64,000 nucleotides of DNA, taken from the NCBI GenBank assembly GCA_936450465.1, contig OW388297.1, positions 47,196,130 through 47,260,129 on the forward strand. The letters run 5' to 3'. The notes beneath the pieces are model-generated. The model made no database searches. It had not been told where the DNA came from and saw only the letters and a program-made list of their open reading frames with translations. A program made the position numbers and the translations under genes. This document shows positions 45,890 through 57,834 of this stretch, one piece after another (position 1 is the stretch's first letter; each line of letters starts with the position of its first letter). This DNA is from Gibbula magus. Its lineage: Eukaryota > Mollusca > Gastropoda > Trochida > Trochidae.

Positions 45890-47010
45890 CTGATTTGAAA
45901 TAAACAGAATCTAAATACAAATCTGCATCTTAATAAACATAATCTGAATTTAAATCTATATTTGAATAAATAGAATCTGAATCTTAATGCGCATCTGAAT
46001 AAACATAATTTAAATCTGCGTGTAAATAAACATAATCTGAATCTTAATCTAACTCCATCTCAGAATAACCAGAAATTCAATATAAAACTCCATTTGAATA
46101 AAGAGAATCTAAATATAAATCTGCATCTTATTAAACAGAAACTGAATCAAAATCTACACGAATAAATAGAATCTGAATCGAAATCTACATATGAATAAGC
46201 AGAATCATAATCTAAATCTGCATTCATATAAACATAATCTTAATCATAATCTAACTCTGAATAATCAGAATCTAAATATATATCTGCATCCCAATAAACA
46301 GAATTAATCATAATCTAAATATATATCTGCATCCCAATAAACAGAATCAATCTGAATATAAATCTATATATGAATAACCATAATCTTGCTCAAATTTGCA
46401 TTTCAATAAACAGAAGCTAAATCTAAATCTACATTTGAATTAACAACTGAATATAATCTAAATCCAAATCTGCATATGAATAAACAATCTAAAGATACAT
46501 CTGCATATGAATAAACAGAATCTAAAGATACATCTGCATATGAATAAACAGAATCTAAAGATACATCTGCATATGAATAAACAGAATCTAAAGATACATC
46601 TGCATATGAATAAACAGAATCTAAAGATACATCTGCATATGAATAAACAGAATCTAAAGATACATCTGCATATGAATAAACAATCTAAAGATACATCTGC
46701 ATATGAATAAACAATCTAAAGATACATCTGCATATGAATAAACTGAATCTAAAGATACATCTGCACACGAATAAACAGAATCTAAAGATACATCTGCATC
46801 TCCAAAAAAAACAAAATATAAATATAAATCTGCATCTCAAAAACATAATCTGAACATAAATCTGCTTCTGATTAAACAAAATCTGATTATAAATCTGCAT
46901 CGGATTAACAGAATCTAAAGATAAGTCTGCATCTCAATAAACAAAATCTGATTATAAACCTACGTCTGAATAAACAAAATCTAAACATAAATCTGTAGTC
47001 TGATTAAACA
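45890..47010 (+). repeat. 33-bp satellite array, about 1.1 kb
   Basis: Units built from ATGAATAAACAGAATCTAAA plus GATACATCTGCAT are nearly perfect from about 46474 to 46800. They decay progressively on both sides (ATAAACATAATC, AATCTGCATC words). Some units lack 3 nt. The 11-residue periodic frame MNKQNLKIHLH at 46507-46710 is a by-product of 33 being a multiple of three. Confidence 0.95.
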
Positions 47011-48342
47011 GAATCGGAAACTCGAGGTTGTTCTAGTCGTAAAGTTAAATATTCTCCACACTGAATTTAACAATTTAAAAATTGTTTTGAAAAACGTAAA
47101 GGCAAATGCCAATCCTACGTACGACAAATATCTCTGACGAAACTCTCGAGAAGATCATAGTCTTTACGGGGACAGGAAATCAGGCGCATCTTTTGCCGGT
47201 CACGTGACATTGAACCACTGTCACGTTTCTATTATTTCAGTGTATATTTTTAGCGCCACATTCAGAGCGTGAAGCTTCATTGTCGGCAACCAGTGTATGT
47301 CGGGAACAAAGGATGGATTCCTCTCTTGCAGTATAGTATACTACATAGGTTGTAAAGAGGAGTGTTAAGAGACCAGAGACAGAATATTACTAATATTTAA
47401 GTTATAAACTTTCAATCTCCAAGTTGTTCAGTATTACTGATCTGAAAGAGTAGTTAAACTAAAAGAAACATGTGCAATATTATTTTTTTCTACAACCTTT
47501 GTTTCACTGCAAGTGTCCTCATCATGAAATAATTGCGCGTTACGTTCCAGGAGAGATACTTTATGATTCGCTATCGCTTCCTGTCGAAACAAAACATCAA
47601 TAAAATGGGTGACAAAGATTTTATTACACTTTAAAGTGTGCTTTACTATGTTTGCGAAGCCGTGTATTTTTGTTTATTAATTCGATCGAGTAATCGTAAA
47701 TTCAAATCATGTTACAGACATGCTCGTACAATAATCTTTTTAATTTCTCGTGAAAATTATTTTTCATTATTCAACAGTTGTGTAAAAATACTTTATTCAA
47801 TTTGCACCATGTTTACTTTAATGCTTTTGTGTGGTCTTTTTATTAACCACTTATTTTATTTTGAGTAAATATTTAATTGCGTGTACATTTCGAAATAAAC
47901 TTTCTATTTGGTTAAACCAATTCTTCCAGTGAATTTAAAGATTTGATACAAAATAAGTATTTTTACATCTCAAGTAAAATATAGTTCACTTATTTTTACA
48001 AAAGTTGATTGCACAGTCTTATTGTTGTATTTAATCATGGCAAGTGTTCTTTGTTATAATTGGCAACCATAGTTTACTTTTTCGTCTGACAACATCAATG
48101 TTCTGGTATGATGTCCGTCCGAGAAGGCAACATTTGAAAACTACCGATTACCGCGAGAGCCACATTTCAGAATCCCGAAAGCCACAATTAATTACTGCAT
48201 GATTATCGTTAGTCAAATAAACGTCACCAATAGTTTCTTGATTGTTTAGTGTTAGACTCAGTAAATAATACATTTGAACCTTGGACTAACAGACTTTACT
48301 ATATTTGTCTATTCCTTTATACAATTGTTTTGATAATACACC
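47011..48342. other. Intergenic DNA, nothing recognised
   Basis: No supported gene. The open frame at 47638-47868 is AT-rich and has no domain features. Confidence 0.4.
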
Positions 48343-48704
48343 TTAAAGGGGCAGTAGCACGTTTTTTCGCTCAAATAACTTGATGAAATGTATTTGAAAA
48401 ATAATTTCACCAATAGTAAAACATCCTTCTCTCTTGGGAGAATAAAGGTTAAAATCAGTGTACATGTTTCGGTAAAGCCATGGGAATCGTTTTTGTAATA
48501 CAAAATAATAAATTGTGTTCACAATAAAATGGCCGCCATGCAATTTTTGCTTTATGCGCAACATAGTTTTTACCACTACAGATAATTGGTTTGTGTAATA
48601 AGATGTTTTACCCTCTAAAGTTAGTTTAAATGACATAAACTATCATTATAAATGGGAAATTTAAAAAAATAAATTTTGCAAAAAACGTGCTACTGCCCCT
48701 TTAA
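48343..48704 (-). mobile_element. TTAA-bounded MITE, TTAAAGGGGCAG family, intact copy
   Basis: The 362-bp element has perfect terminal repeats TTAAAGGGGCAGTAGCACGT and ACGTGCTACTGCCCCTTTAA, running to about 25 bp. TTAA at both ends fits a piggyBac-type TTAA target. It is the reverse complement of the copy at 54637 along its whole length. It contains no real gene, and apparent frames are spurious. Confidence 0.88.
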
Positions 48705-49700
48705 TATCGAGACACACCATGTGAAAACCACAGTTGGCATCTATCATTGGAGTTCAGCAACATTGGGCTCGGTTTAGTAACGGTTGGGTGACCCGTTTCA
48801 TTGAAAGATGCTATTAATTAAATGGGTTGATAACCTTGCGCCACACCGAGACAAGATACTATATTCAAATTGTGCCTATATTCAGCGAACAGAACATTTG
48901 AGTTCCGGTCATATTAAGTTGAGGTGACCTTTCAGCACCAAATATGGTAAAAGGGTAAGAATTAAATGTGTGTAGCTTTGAGCTTGACGCCACAGGTTGA
49001 AAAAGCGCGTCAAATAAATAAAGACATTAGATCTAACATTAATATTGCGAAGTTTAGCGTTAAAGAAAATCTGTTCAGTTGTAAAGGAAGGAAATGAACA
49101 AGTTGACAGATCACCGGTGACAGATGACCATATTAGGTACTCAACACGTTCAGTCCGCGCTAGTCACGTGATGCAATGTAGGCCATTCCCGTAGAAAGAG
49201 AAATTGACACGGTTAAAAAGTGGGCTTGTTTGATATCATAGTTTACACTCGGGAGGGAAAACATGCGTCTTTTATTTGCATTTATTTGCATTCTACAAGT
49301 TTGACTTTGTCTCCTTAAAGATAACTCTCTACAGATTATGTTAAACTACAGAAAATTTGAATGAGCAACCTCTGTTGGAACGGCTTGGAACAGAATGCAA
49401 GTTGGAGTGACTATTTTTAAATGAATATACAACTTCTTTACTAGCCCCAGAAAGCGGGTAACCGCTCCGTGACGTCACTAATATATCCTGGGTCACTGCC
49501 GGTAGAGCTTATCGACGGGAGGTTGACTTCTTTATTGTGTATAGGCGACGTTTCGACACATAGTTTACTGCTGTAACCGTTGTTTCTGAAAAAATAATTT
49601 CTTCTTTTTTTTCTTAACACCTAACGACTTGAAAGTGAATTCAGGTATATCTACATGTGCGTAACAGCGTTAAGCTATACATATGTGATATAAATGTTGG
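48705..49700. other. Intergenic DNA
   Basis: No gene is recognised. Near 49525-49565, read on the minus strand, TCGAAACGTCGCC followed by ACACAATAAAGAAGTC resembles the terminal sequence of some Penelope-like elements, but the rest of a ribozyme core is too degraded to claim. Confidence 0.35.
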
Positions 49701-49707
49701 TATTTTT

Positions 49708-50290
49708 ATTTTCCCCCGCTACGAAGTAGTCGGGTATGTATATAGCGGTCAGCGTGTCCGTCCGTCCGTCCGTGCGTGCGTCCGTCCGTCCGGAATGTTT
49801 TCGTTCCGCTCATAACTCTGACACCAGTTGTTTAAATCTTACAAAACTTGATATGTACAATCACCATGATGTGTACATCTGCCTTTTGCATGTTTCATGG
49901 CCTTATTTGCATAACTTATGCAAATTTTCTCCGTTTTTCAACTTTGCCATTCACACTTTGTGTTCCGCTCATAACTCTGACACTATTTGTTCAATTGTTT
50001 TGAAACTTGGTACATACAATCACTATGATGTATACATCTGCCTTTTGTATGTTTCATACCCTCATTTGCATAATTTATCCAAATTTTCTCCGTTTTTCAA
50101 CTTTTACTTCTAAAGCACTGTTACAAGTGTATATATGCAGGCATATTTACTATGAAAACACGCATACTCTGCTTTCATAGTACTGCTGTGGTTTGTTCAT
50201 ACAGAAGACTAAACATTGATGTCTATCTCCTATTTTGAAACTTTTCTTCTTTGACCAATGTTAAAAGCGGGGGTATATGAGTGAGCTGTG
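49708..50290 (+). mobile_element. Pearl-like tandem-repeat element, second family
   Basis: It starts TTTTCCCCCGCTACGAAGTA and ends near AAAAGCGGGGGTATATGAG, so CCCCCGCT/AGCGGGGG are inverted. A CCGTCCGTCCGTGCGTGCGT tract follows the left end. Two ~170-bp units then repeat TTCCGCTCATAACTCTGACA (49803 and 49973), ending CAAATTTTCTCCGTTTTTCA. The plan matches 15366-16325 but the unit sequence is unrelated. Confidence 0.65.
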
Positions 50291-53200
50291 CTCACTAATT
50301 CTCTTGTTAATATTGTTAATTATATTGAATCTGCTGGTATGTATAATGAGTTTTATGTGATATTAATAATGTGTCATTATTATATTTTCTTTTTGGGCCA
50401 AAAAGTGAAAGCATTTTATTGGAAGAAGCAGAAGAATAATTGTCTGATTGTGCTCAAGGTTACGTCTGCAGTCTCGATGTAGTTATATATATCCACTGTT
50501 ATTCCTATGTTGACCTTTAAATTGTTTAACACCAGTAGACTTCCTGTCGCAAAACAACCTTTTCTTAGGTTACACTTAAGCCCCTGCATTGACATTGCAC
50601 TTGGGTTACCGTGGTGACTTACGGTCACATAAGTGCGTTGTGAAAGAAGACATTGTTTTTAAGTTTGCAGGTTCTAAGTGAGTTTTTCAATCCCTTTTAT
50701 TGCACTTCAGATTATTCAGATTGTTTATTAGATAAGACTTTTCAAAAATATAGTGAGTATTGAATGTTTATGTATTGCTTAAAGAGTAAGCTTAAAACTC
50801 TTTTAAGTGAAAACATACGTGTTATCTCAGAGGTAAAGGTGAGACGGCGTTCAAGTATAGGTAATATCTACCTGTACTATCAGCGTCTCCTGTTTCACCT
50901 GTGTAACCTGTGACCCAGTCTCTCATCTGTAGATCTAGGTCAGGGCTACCTGACAGAGTTACTCACCTACCTGAATAACCACTTACCTGGCTGCGTTCCG
51001 GCGAACAGTGTCGTTTCCGTCTTTCTATTAGGATTTTGGATTTCTGTCAATCTCACTGAAATCAGATCGCATGTACGAGGTACGAGTGTTACTTTCCATC
51101 TGATTTCAGTGAAAGATAAATATAATTAAATGTGGCGGCTGAAGTAAAGTTCATGACATATACATCACTATAGTTCTGAGAATCCTCGGCTGATATCTTT
51201 ATGATAAAATAACTAAAAATGAAAACTACAATAACTTATAATGTAGAGATCACAACCGGCTATATATTTTAGTCGTGAACGAATATTACGGCTAATTTTA
51301 ATTAAATATCTATACGATCATATGTAAGTCGTTTTTCAGCCAAGCTTCTGAAATCATACAACTGTCGACCAGTTCGGTATTTAAATTAATGTCAGATTTT
51401 AAAAATATTTTTTTCGGAACATTCATTGTCAAAATCAGCTTTGAAAACGTCCTTATCACTAGTAATTAATAAATAAAGGAAATGCTGAAAATAACAAAAT
51501 TCCAGTGTTACAAGGAAAGTACTGAAACGTAACATATTTAACATGATGTATTTAAACAGAGGCCATGAATTAAAAATCTAGTTTATGGTGCCTTGTATAA
51601 ACAAAACCACGGAGATGGTCGCTTTCGCCCAAACGCAACCATCAATGTTCACTGTGCATTGTTAGTTCTGTACCAACTGTCTGGGGTATCGTTTGAGTAA
51701 TTATCTTTTGTCAGGAAATGTCAAATTACTAAAACAAGGACTTTTAGTCGCCAAGGAGTCCAGATTTACTTGAGGCCAGTGTGTCTTTTAAGAGTACAGA
51801 TTTCAAGTTTCCACATAACTCCCCAATTATGTTCAAAGCGACGAACTTAGGCATGTGTACCTGTTAAAGGTCATAGGTTTTCCCCGACAGGTTGAAAGGT
51901 CGGAGTTGAAAGACAAAAAATGGGATGTCACCATGACCTTGAACATTAGATTTGAACATTTGAAGGTTTGAATTATGACATATGACAAAGATTATTATAA
52001 TAAATCAAGTTAACTAACCTAAGCTAAAGCCTTCGTTCTGTGACTGTGTCCTCCGTCCTCTCTCTTGGTTGATGTTTACAATGTCTAGCAGAACAAAATC
52101 AACTTGTCGTTGGAAGGATCAATATGATGACTGATTCAACTTTTTGTGATTAAAATTAACCCATTAGGAAGTTAAAGTTTAACTTTTAGTTAAAGTTAAA
52201 CCATTTGGGAAATAAAGTTAACACTTTGGGTTTTTTAAGTTGAGTCTGTTGGTGTTAATGTTAAACCTGTTGGGGTTAAAGTTAAGCCTGCCGGGATTAA
52301 AGTTAAGCCTATAGGGGTTAAAGTTAAACCTGTTGGGGTTAAAGTTAAATATGTTGAGGTTAAAATTAAACTTTTATTAATTCCGCCATCTTTGTATACT
52401 TGCCAGCCTTGATACGGGTAATAGCCAATATGCCTACATCAATGTATGTTCAGTAAAATTAAACATACATTTGAGGATAACAATACATTTTGTAAGAGTT
52501 TTACATTTAAGTTATGCTATGTCAATGGCATATCCAGATATATCCCCGAATCTCTGCAAACTGGTTGTTATGCATAATGATTGTTGAATATCGAAAATGT
52601 AACGACGTCTCGTGAATATGTTCTATGAGAAATGCTAATTGAGTCTAGTCTGCCACCTATACAACACACAGGAGTATACATAGTGAGGCAATGTCATATG
52701 AAATTGGAATTTTTTTCAAAAGTAAAGCCTTTGTCAGCCACCTACAATAAACAGAGACATGCATGTGTATTGCAACCAGTTTGAGGCTCGACAATCCGAC
52801 AGGTTATCTTTTCATGAAAGGTTTTGAAAAATCCTATATGTATGCGTCTGTGTGGTAAAGTGTATAGCGCACGATTGTGTGAGAAACCAACACGAGATAT
52901 AGACTATTGAACCTGTTCTTGGCTCTCTGCTAACTCAGTGGTATTAGTACTATGGGTAATAGTACTCTTAGTTTAAAGCAGCTTCGTGCAAGTGGACCCA
53001 AAGTCAATTATTTTTATTATATACAGATTATTACACAAACAGGCGTGTAATATGATTTACTATTACGAGTGAGAGCGGGATTACACACACATTTTGTTTT
53101 GTTGTTGGCATACATTTCAGTGCTATAAATTAATCATTTGTTCTATTCACATTAAAGCATGTGAAATTAGTCAATTAATAGCCCAGGCACAAAGGACAAT

Positions 53201-54115
53201 GGTCGCTAGTTCAAAAAAGGTACATGTATATATGCATATGACCTGTGACCATAACAACAGACGAGTTTATGGGAGAGGTATTTAGATAGGTTGCTAGCCT
53301 GTTTATCAATCCCTTTCTTTGGAAATAAATATTGTTTAAACCAGACCAGTTTAGACGAAAACAATTTGTAAATGAACAGCATGCTAAAATCTAACCTCAA
53401 GGGTGTCACTATTGAGACACAGTGAGAGTCCACGGAGGTGGAGTACTTCCTTGTTGTGTTAGTGGACTCCCCCGGGCGTGGACCTATAAACAAACTGACA
53501 TCATAGACTGGCCACTGAGTTGTATTTGTTAACGTTGACTTATAGAACTGTAATGATACTAATGATATGTGTTAACGTTATAAGGAAACGATTGGTTGAC
53601 TACGAGAAGACCTACGATTGGTTGATTACTAGAAGACCTATACGTTTGTTTGATTATGAGTAGACCTAAAAATTAAATATTTGACAAAATCATATTATTA
53701 AAATGGATGATTAAGAAATAGTCACACTCACAAGTATGTAACTATATTCTGACGAAAATTGCGTACGTCATTTGACACAATTACTCGCGTTGACATCTAT
53801 CTATAGTTACGAATATGTCGTTCCGCTTTATATCTGATAGTGATATAGAACTACAAGAACATGAATACTTTATCATACCTATGCCAAACATTTTACATAA
53901 TTATAAAGTAATATGGCACACTCTTGTTATAATCTCATGTACCTCAGATACAATAATTCTGTCGTGTTTGACCTTAAATGATTTCATGATGTCTTTGTTA
54001 ACTCACCAGAGACTTCGCAACTTCCGGTTCTAAAATATGACACACCGGAAATAGCTACAGTGTGACACCATTGTCAACAGACACCGTTGGGCGGATCATG
54101 TTTATAACCACAGGG
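50291..54115. other. Intergenic DNA with small repeats
   Basis: No gene is supported. It includes a 15-bp inverted repeat TCACTGAAATCAGAT (51053-51067) / ATCTGATTTCAGTGA (51098-51112) and the 21-bp array at 52155-52375. Open frames at 50288, 53094 and 53815 lack domain character and splice context. Confidence 0.4.
52155..52375 (+). repeat. Degenerate ~21-bp minisatellite
   Basis: Units of the form TTAAAGTTAAACCTGTTGGG(G) repeat about ten times with drift (GCCTGCCGGGA, GCCTATAGGGG, ATATGTTGAGG). Confidence 0.85.
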
Positions 54116-54280
54116 TCTGGTATTGCTGAAAATAATACGTCCTTAGTCAATACTTCGTCTGGTATTGCTGAAAATAATACGTCCTTAGTCAATACTTCGT
54201 CTGGTATTGCTGAAAATAACACCTAGCTGTCAGAGGACGAAGTTTTTGACTTAGGACGTATTATTTTCAGCACACTAGCC
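54116..54280. repeat. Three direct 42-bp copies answered by one inverted copy
   Basis: TCTGGTATTGCTGAAAATAA begins at 54116, 54158 and 54200 (the third is truncated). After a short spacer, CGAAGTTTTTGACTTAGGAC continues to TATTATTTTCAGCA (54238-54274), the reverse complement of the direct unit. Confidence 0.85.
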
Positions 54281-54399
54281 CCTGTGTTTACAGCATCATG
54301 AAGAAAATTCTATAGTTAGAAATCGGTCGAATCAACTTGGTATGATAAACATGTGAAAGTTTACAGATAAAAACCTCTTTGCTAGTAGTTAAAATGTTC

Positions 54400-55075
54400 T
54401 AAAGGGGCTGTAGCACGTTTTCTAATGGAAATAAAGAGATCTCACAAAATGGAATAGAAACGTCACCAATTGCAAAACAGTTCTCAATCACTAACGTTCT
54501 TAAACGAATGGATATATGGTTCTTTTAAACAACGCGGATCCATTCCCCATCTTCCAATTATTAAAAGGTGTTCACACTAAATGGCATATTTTCTACGACT
54601 ACGGATAATATGATTCTGTAATGGGATGTTTATCTCTTAAAGGGCCAGTAGCACGTTTTTTGCAAATTTTAGTTTTTCAAATTTCCCATTTATAATGATA
54701 GTTTATATTTAAATTAACTTTAGAGGGTAAAACATCTTATTACACAAACCAATTATCTGTAGTGATAAAAACTATGTTGCGTATAAAGCAAAAATTGCAT
54801 GGCGGCCATTTTATTGTGAATACAATTTATTATTTTGTATTACAAAAACGATTCCCATGGCTTTACAAAAACATGTACACTCATTTTAAACTTTATTTTC
54901 CGAAGAGAGAAGGATGTTTTACTATTGGTGAAATTATTTTTCAAATACATTTCATCAACTTATTTGAGCGAAAAAACGTGCTACTGTCCCTTTAAGTAGA
55001 GATATATACATTAACTTTTATTGTAAATGGCAAATTTGAACATATGGAAAAACAACACAAAACGTGCTACAGTGC
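54400..55075 (+). mobile_element. Older TTAA-family MITE interrupted by a younger copy
   Basis: A diverged left half (AAAGGGGCTGTAGCACGTTT at 54402) runs to the TTAA at 54637. After the younger element, a right half resumes at about 54992 and ends near AAAACGTGCTACAGTGC at about 55072. Rejoining across TTAA restores the family order, so the young copy landed inside the old one. Confidence 0.7.
54637..54995 (+). mobile_element. TTAA-bounded MITE, intact copy nested in an older one
   Basis: The 359-bp element has TTAAAGGGCCAGTAGCACGT on the left and ACGTGCTACTGTCCCTTTAA on the right. It is the full-length reverse complement of 48343-48704. The 77-codon frame at 54762-54995 is a shadow of the repeat, since a mirror frame appears in the other copy. 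Confidence 0.85.
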
Positions 55076-56209
55076 ATTCAACTTTAACGCATGATGACAA
55101 ACACATGACTTTCGTTTAGCAGATGACAGTCAATTCTTCCTAATAGATTGAAAATGTTTTAACTAAGCCATCGTATAAATTGATGTAATTAAACCGATAT
55201 TATTACATATATGATAATAAGTGTATCATAAATTTATAACCGGAAATGTATCCTCTCGAAAATTATAGTGTAACTTATTTAGGTTTATATATTTATGATA
55301 ACAAAACACTAGCCTGATTATGTTCTGTCGTTGAATTTTTTACAACCTTACAAGAATCTGAAACATTTTATTTCGCCCTTCCCTCCAAATGTATCCATAA
55401 ATCATTAAATAATTATATTGTTACAACATTAATCCGTTCCGCATATCAGACAGTTATAATGGTCGTTATTATCCCGACTGTTTAGAATTTGACTTCGGAT
55501 CTGACAACATTGACACGTATTGTAAAAAGATCATAACGTTACTCCAGCGATTATAAGCTCTGTCCCCTGGATCCATTTATATATATTTCTACTGCGATAT
55601 GTACATCCGGATGACATGAGATAAAGTTTTATTATATAGGAGATAACATAAAGTAATAAACATGAATATTAAACCATTATGTGGATTTTTTTTAAAGTAA
55701 CATAAAGCAGTGGATAAAACAAGCCTGATAGATTGATAGAAAACATATTTTATTCGTTTAAGAAATGATAGGGTACACGTTATAAAATTTATAGAAGCCC
55801 TGATAGATACAAGGCCGAAACTATGATTTTGTCAAATTGCATTATAAAATTAAGCAAAAACATCACAAGTTACCAGTCGGGACCAATAGTAATAATGTAC
55901 GTAAGCCTTGTACGGTCAGGCATTTCATACACTGCATAGAGTTGTTTTTCTCAAATGTTATTTGGATTTCACACTTGCCAAAATACCACATGTATTGACT
56001 TTAGTTTGAATCATTTCATTCGAGAAGCATATTTATTTTCAAGTGGCAAGTATATGACAGTTAATTGTTTTCAAGTAAAAATGAGAAAGGTTCTTGTACA
56101 TGCCCATGTGACGACGCCGATATTACACACCTACATGTATTTGACCTATTTACTACTGCCAACCCACGTCTGTCTTTATATCTGCTATAAATCTCACTTC
56201 TAAAATTAA
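55076..56209. other. Intergenic DNA, nothing recognised
   Basis: AT-rich, with no supported frame, terminal repeat or array. Confidence 0.4.
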
Positions 56210-56550
56210 ACAGATCTCGTTCGATCACTACTTACAAAACTGGCAAAGTTCAGTGAGAAATAGTACGAATTGTACTATCAAATCTTTAAGACATCCCAAA
56301 ATTTCGAAAATTATCTGTTTATGTTTCGTTCTGTATATTATCCAATTCTGAAATTTAGGACAAGTAATCATAACTTTCCTATTGAAATGGGACGCTGGCT
56401 AGATATTCTAAAAAATGAACGTTTATGCAATTTGCCAATTCACAAGTTTTAGGAGACGAGTTACACTATCTCCCTCGATGTGAAGCTCTTCTCCAACTAC
56501 GTCTCCAGGATATCCCACACCGTTTTATGAAAATTTCAAATCTTTTAGCA
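56210..56550 (+). pseudogene. Fragment of a LINE C-terminal region, plus strand
   Basis: Frame pieces include LKFRTSNHNFPIEMGRW, LKNERLCNLP and, after a frame change, LGDELHYLPRCEALLQLR. These correspond to the basic [R]TSNHxxPIExGRW and C..C...GDExHYLxxC region that ends many non-LTR retrotransposon proteins. Only this tail survives, and it is frame-shifted. It may be of the same broad group as the LINE at 27480-29220, whose tail has a similar YLSFDI context. Confidence 0.65.
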
Positions 56551-56559
56551 ATGAAACCG

Positions 56560-57178
56560 TTATTAATAATAATAATAATAATGGGCATTTATAAAGCGCT
56601 ATATCCATACACAAGGTGCATGCTCAAAGCGCATTGAAAATAAGAAAATTTAAGGTGATGAGATGAAATACTATGGAATAAAGCCTAAAAGTAATACTGG
56701 TAGCATTGATTAAGGATAATTATCATTAGAGTCTATGGGTACAAAATTATGAAAATAGAATCTATAAATAATAGCTAGAAAATAGATGAGTTTTGAGCTG
56801 TGATTTAAAAACAGTGAGTGAGGATGACATCTTGATGACATAAGGAAGTTGGTTCCAAAGTCTTGGAGCAGTACAGCTGAAAGATTTTAGTTCATAACTG
56901 GTGTTTTTATACTTTGGCATCTGGAGAAGCTTCAAATTCTGGGATCGAATATCTTTTGCAGGGGTATAGTCCTCCAAGGAATTTAAAAGATATGCTGGAG
57001 CCATATTATGTTGACATTTGTAAGTGATACATAGAACTTTAAATTTGATTCTCGCTTCAATGGGAAGCCAGTGTAGACGCTTAAGCACAGGTGTTATGTG
57101 ACATGCTTTTGGTGTTCTGGTCACTATTCTACAACCATAACAAATTATTAAATGCATAAAATAATTGCCATTATTCAT
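56560..57178 (-). pseudogene. Truncated LINE (CR1/L2-type) C-terminus with 3' tail
   Basis: The minus-strand frame (57178 to 56762) holds ITPVLKRLHWLPIEARIKFK, YKCQHNMAPAYLLNSL and APRLWNQLP, then SLTVFKSQLKTHLF. This is the conserved C-terminal end of RT proteins in CR1/L2/Rex-like LINEs. The 3' UTR runs through AGCGCTTTATAAATGCCC to a (TTA)n tail at about 56565-56581, the usual end of such elements. The rest of the element is missing (5' truncation). Confidence 0.8.
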
Positions 57179-57404
57179 AACCCTTGCCCTTATGGTTACT
57201 AAGAATTCTTAGTTAGTATTTGTATATTATACGTATATTATACTCTACTTGTATATGTATAACCTTGTATATGCATAATATGCACCTACTTATCCACTTA
57301 CTCTTACATATATGCAATCTTGAATTAATTATTCTGTATATAAATGTTTATGTTTTTATGCTCAAGTACCACCGATGGTGGAATTGAGTTTATAAAAGCC
57401 TTGA

Positions 57405-57800
57405 AACCTATAAGTTTCCAAAATTACGTTTGACAATTTGACGATGGGTAGTCGCGGTACGTTGTCCTGTTTTCGATCATGACAATACACCTCTATAATG
57501 CACTACATTGAATCGATTAGCATTTCAATGATAATTTTCATCAATAATCAATACTTCTCGATAAGGAATAGCTACTTTGATAACGTTTGACAGGTGTGAC
57601 TCCATTAACATAATATATGTCCCTTCAACAGAAAATAAAGACAAGAAAAATGTTGATTTATAAAGTATCAACGAAAGCTTCCTTTACATTTTGGATGTGG
57701 TTCAATATGTAGACTAAGGTTAACAAACTATGACCTAGATACGTTATCAAAAATAGGACGTGGCCTGATTTCCGGTGACCCCGAGGTACCTTAAAGTGAC
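57405..57800. repeat. Diverged relative of the second TTAA family
   Basis: The words TTACGTTTGACAATTTGACG, TTTTCGATCATGACAA, TACTTCTCGATAAGG and GATAACGTTTG occur in the same order as inside 25913-26410. No intact termini. Confidence 0.45.
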
Positions 57801-57834
57801 ATGTTGAGAATATTTCATAAAATTTTATTTAACC

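Noticed and set aside
49525..49565. Second possible Penelope-type ribozyme remnant on the minus strand
   Set aside because: Only the GAAACGTC box and downstream words are present; the CTGATGA box is degraded beyond support.
54762..54995. 77-codon open frame
   Set aside because: A mirrored frame exists in the inverted MITE copy at 48343-48704, so it belongs to the repeat; there is no domain.
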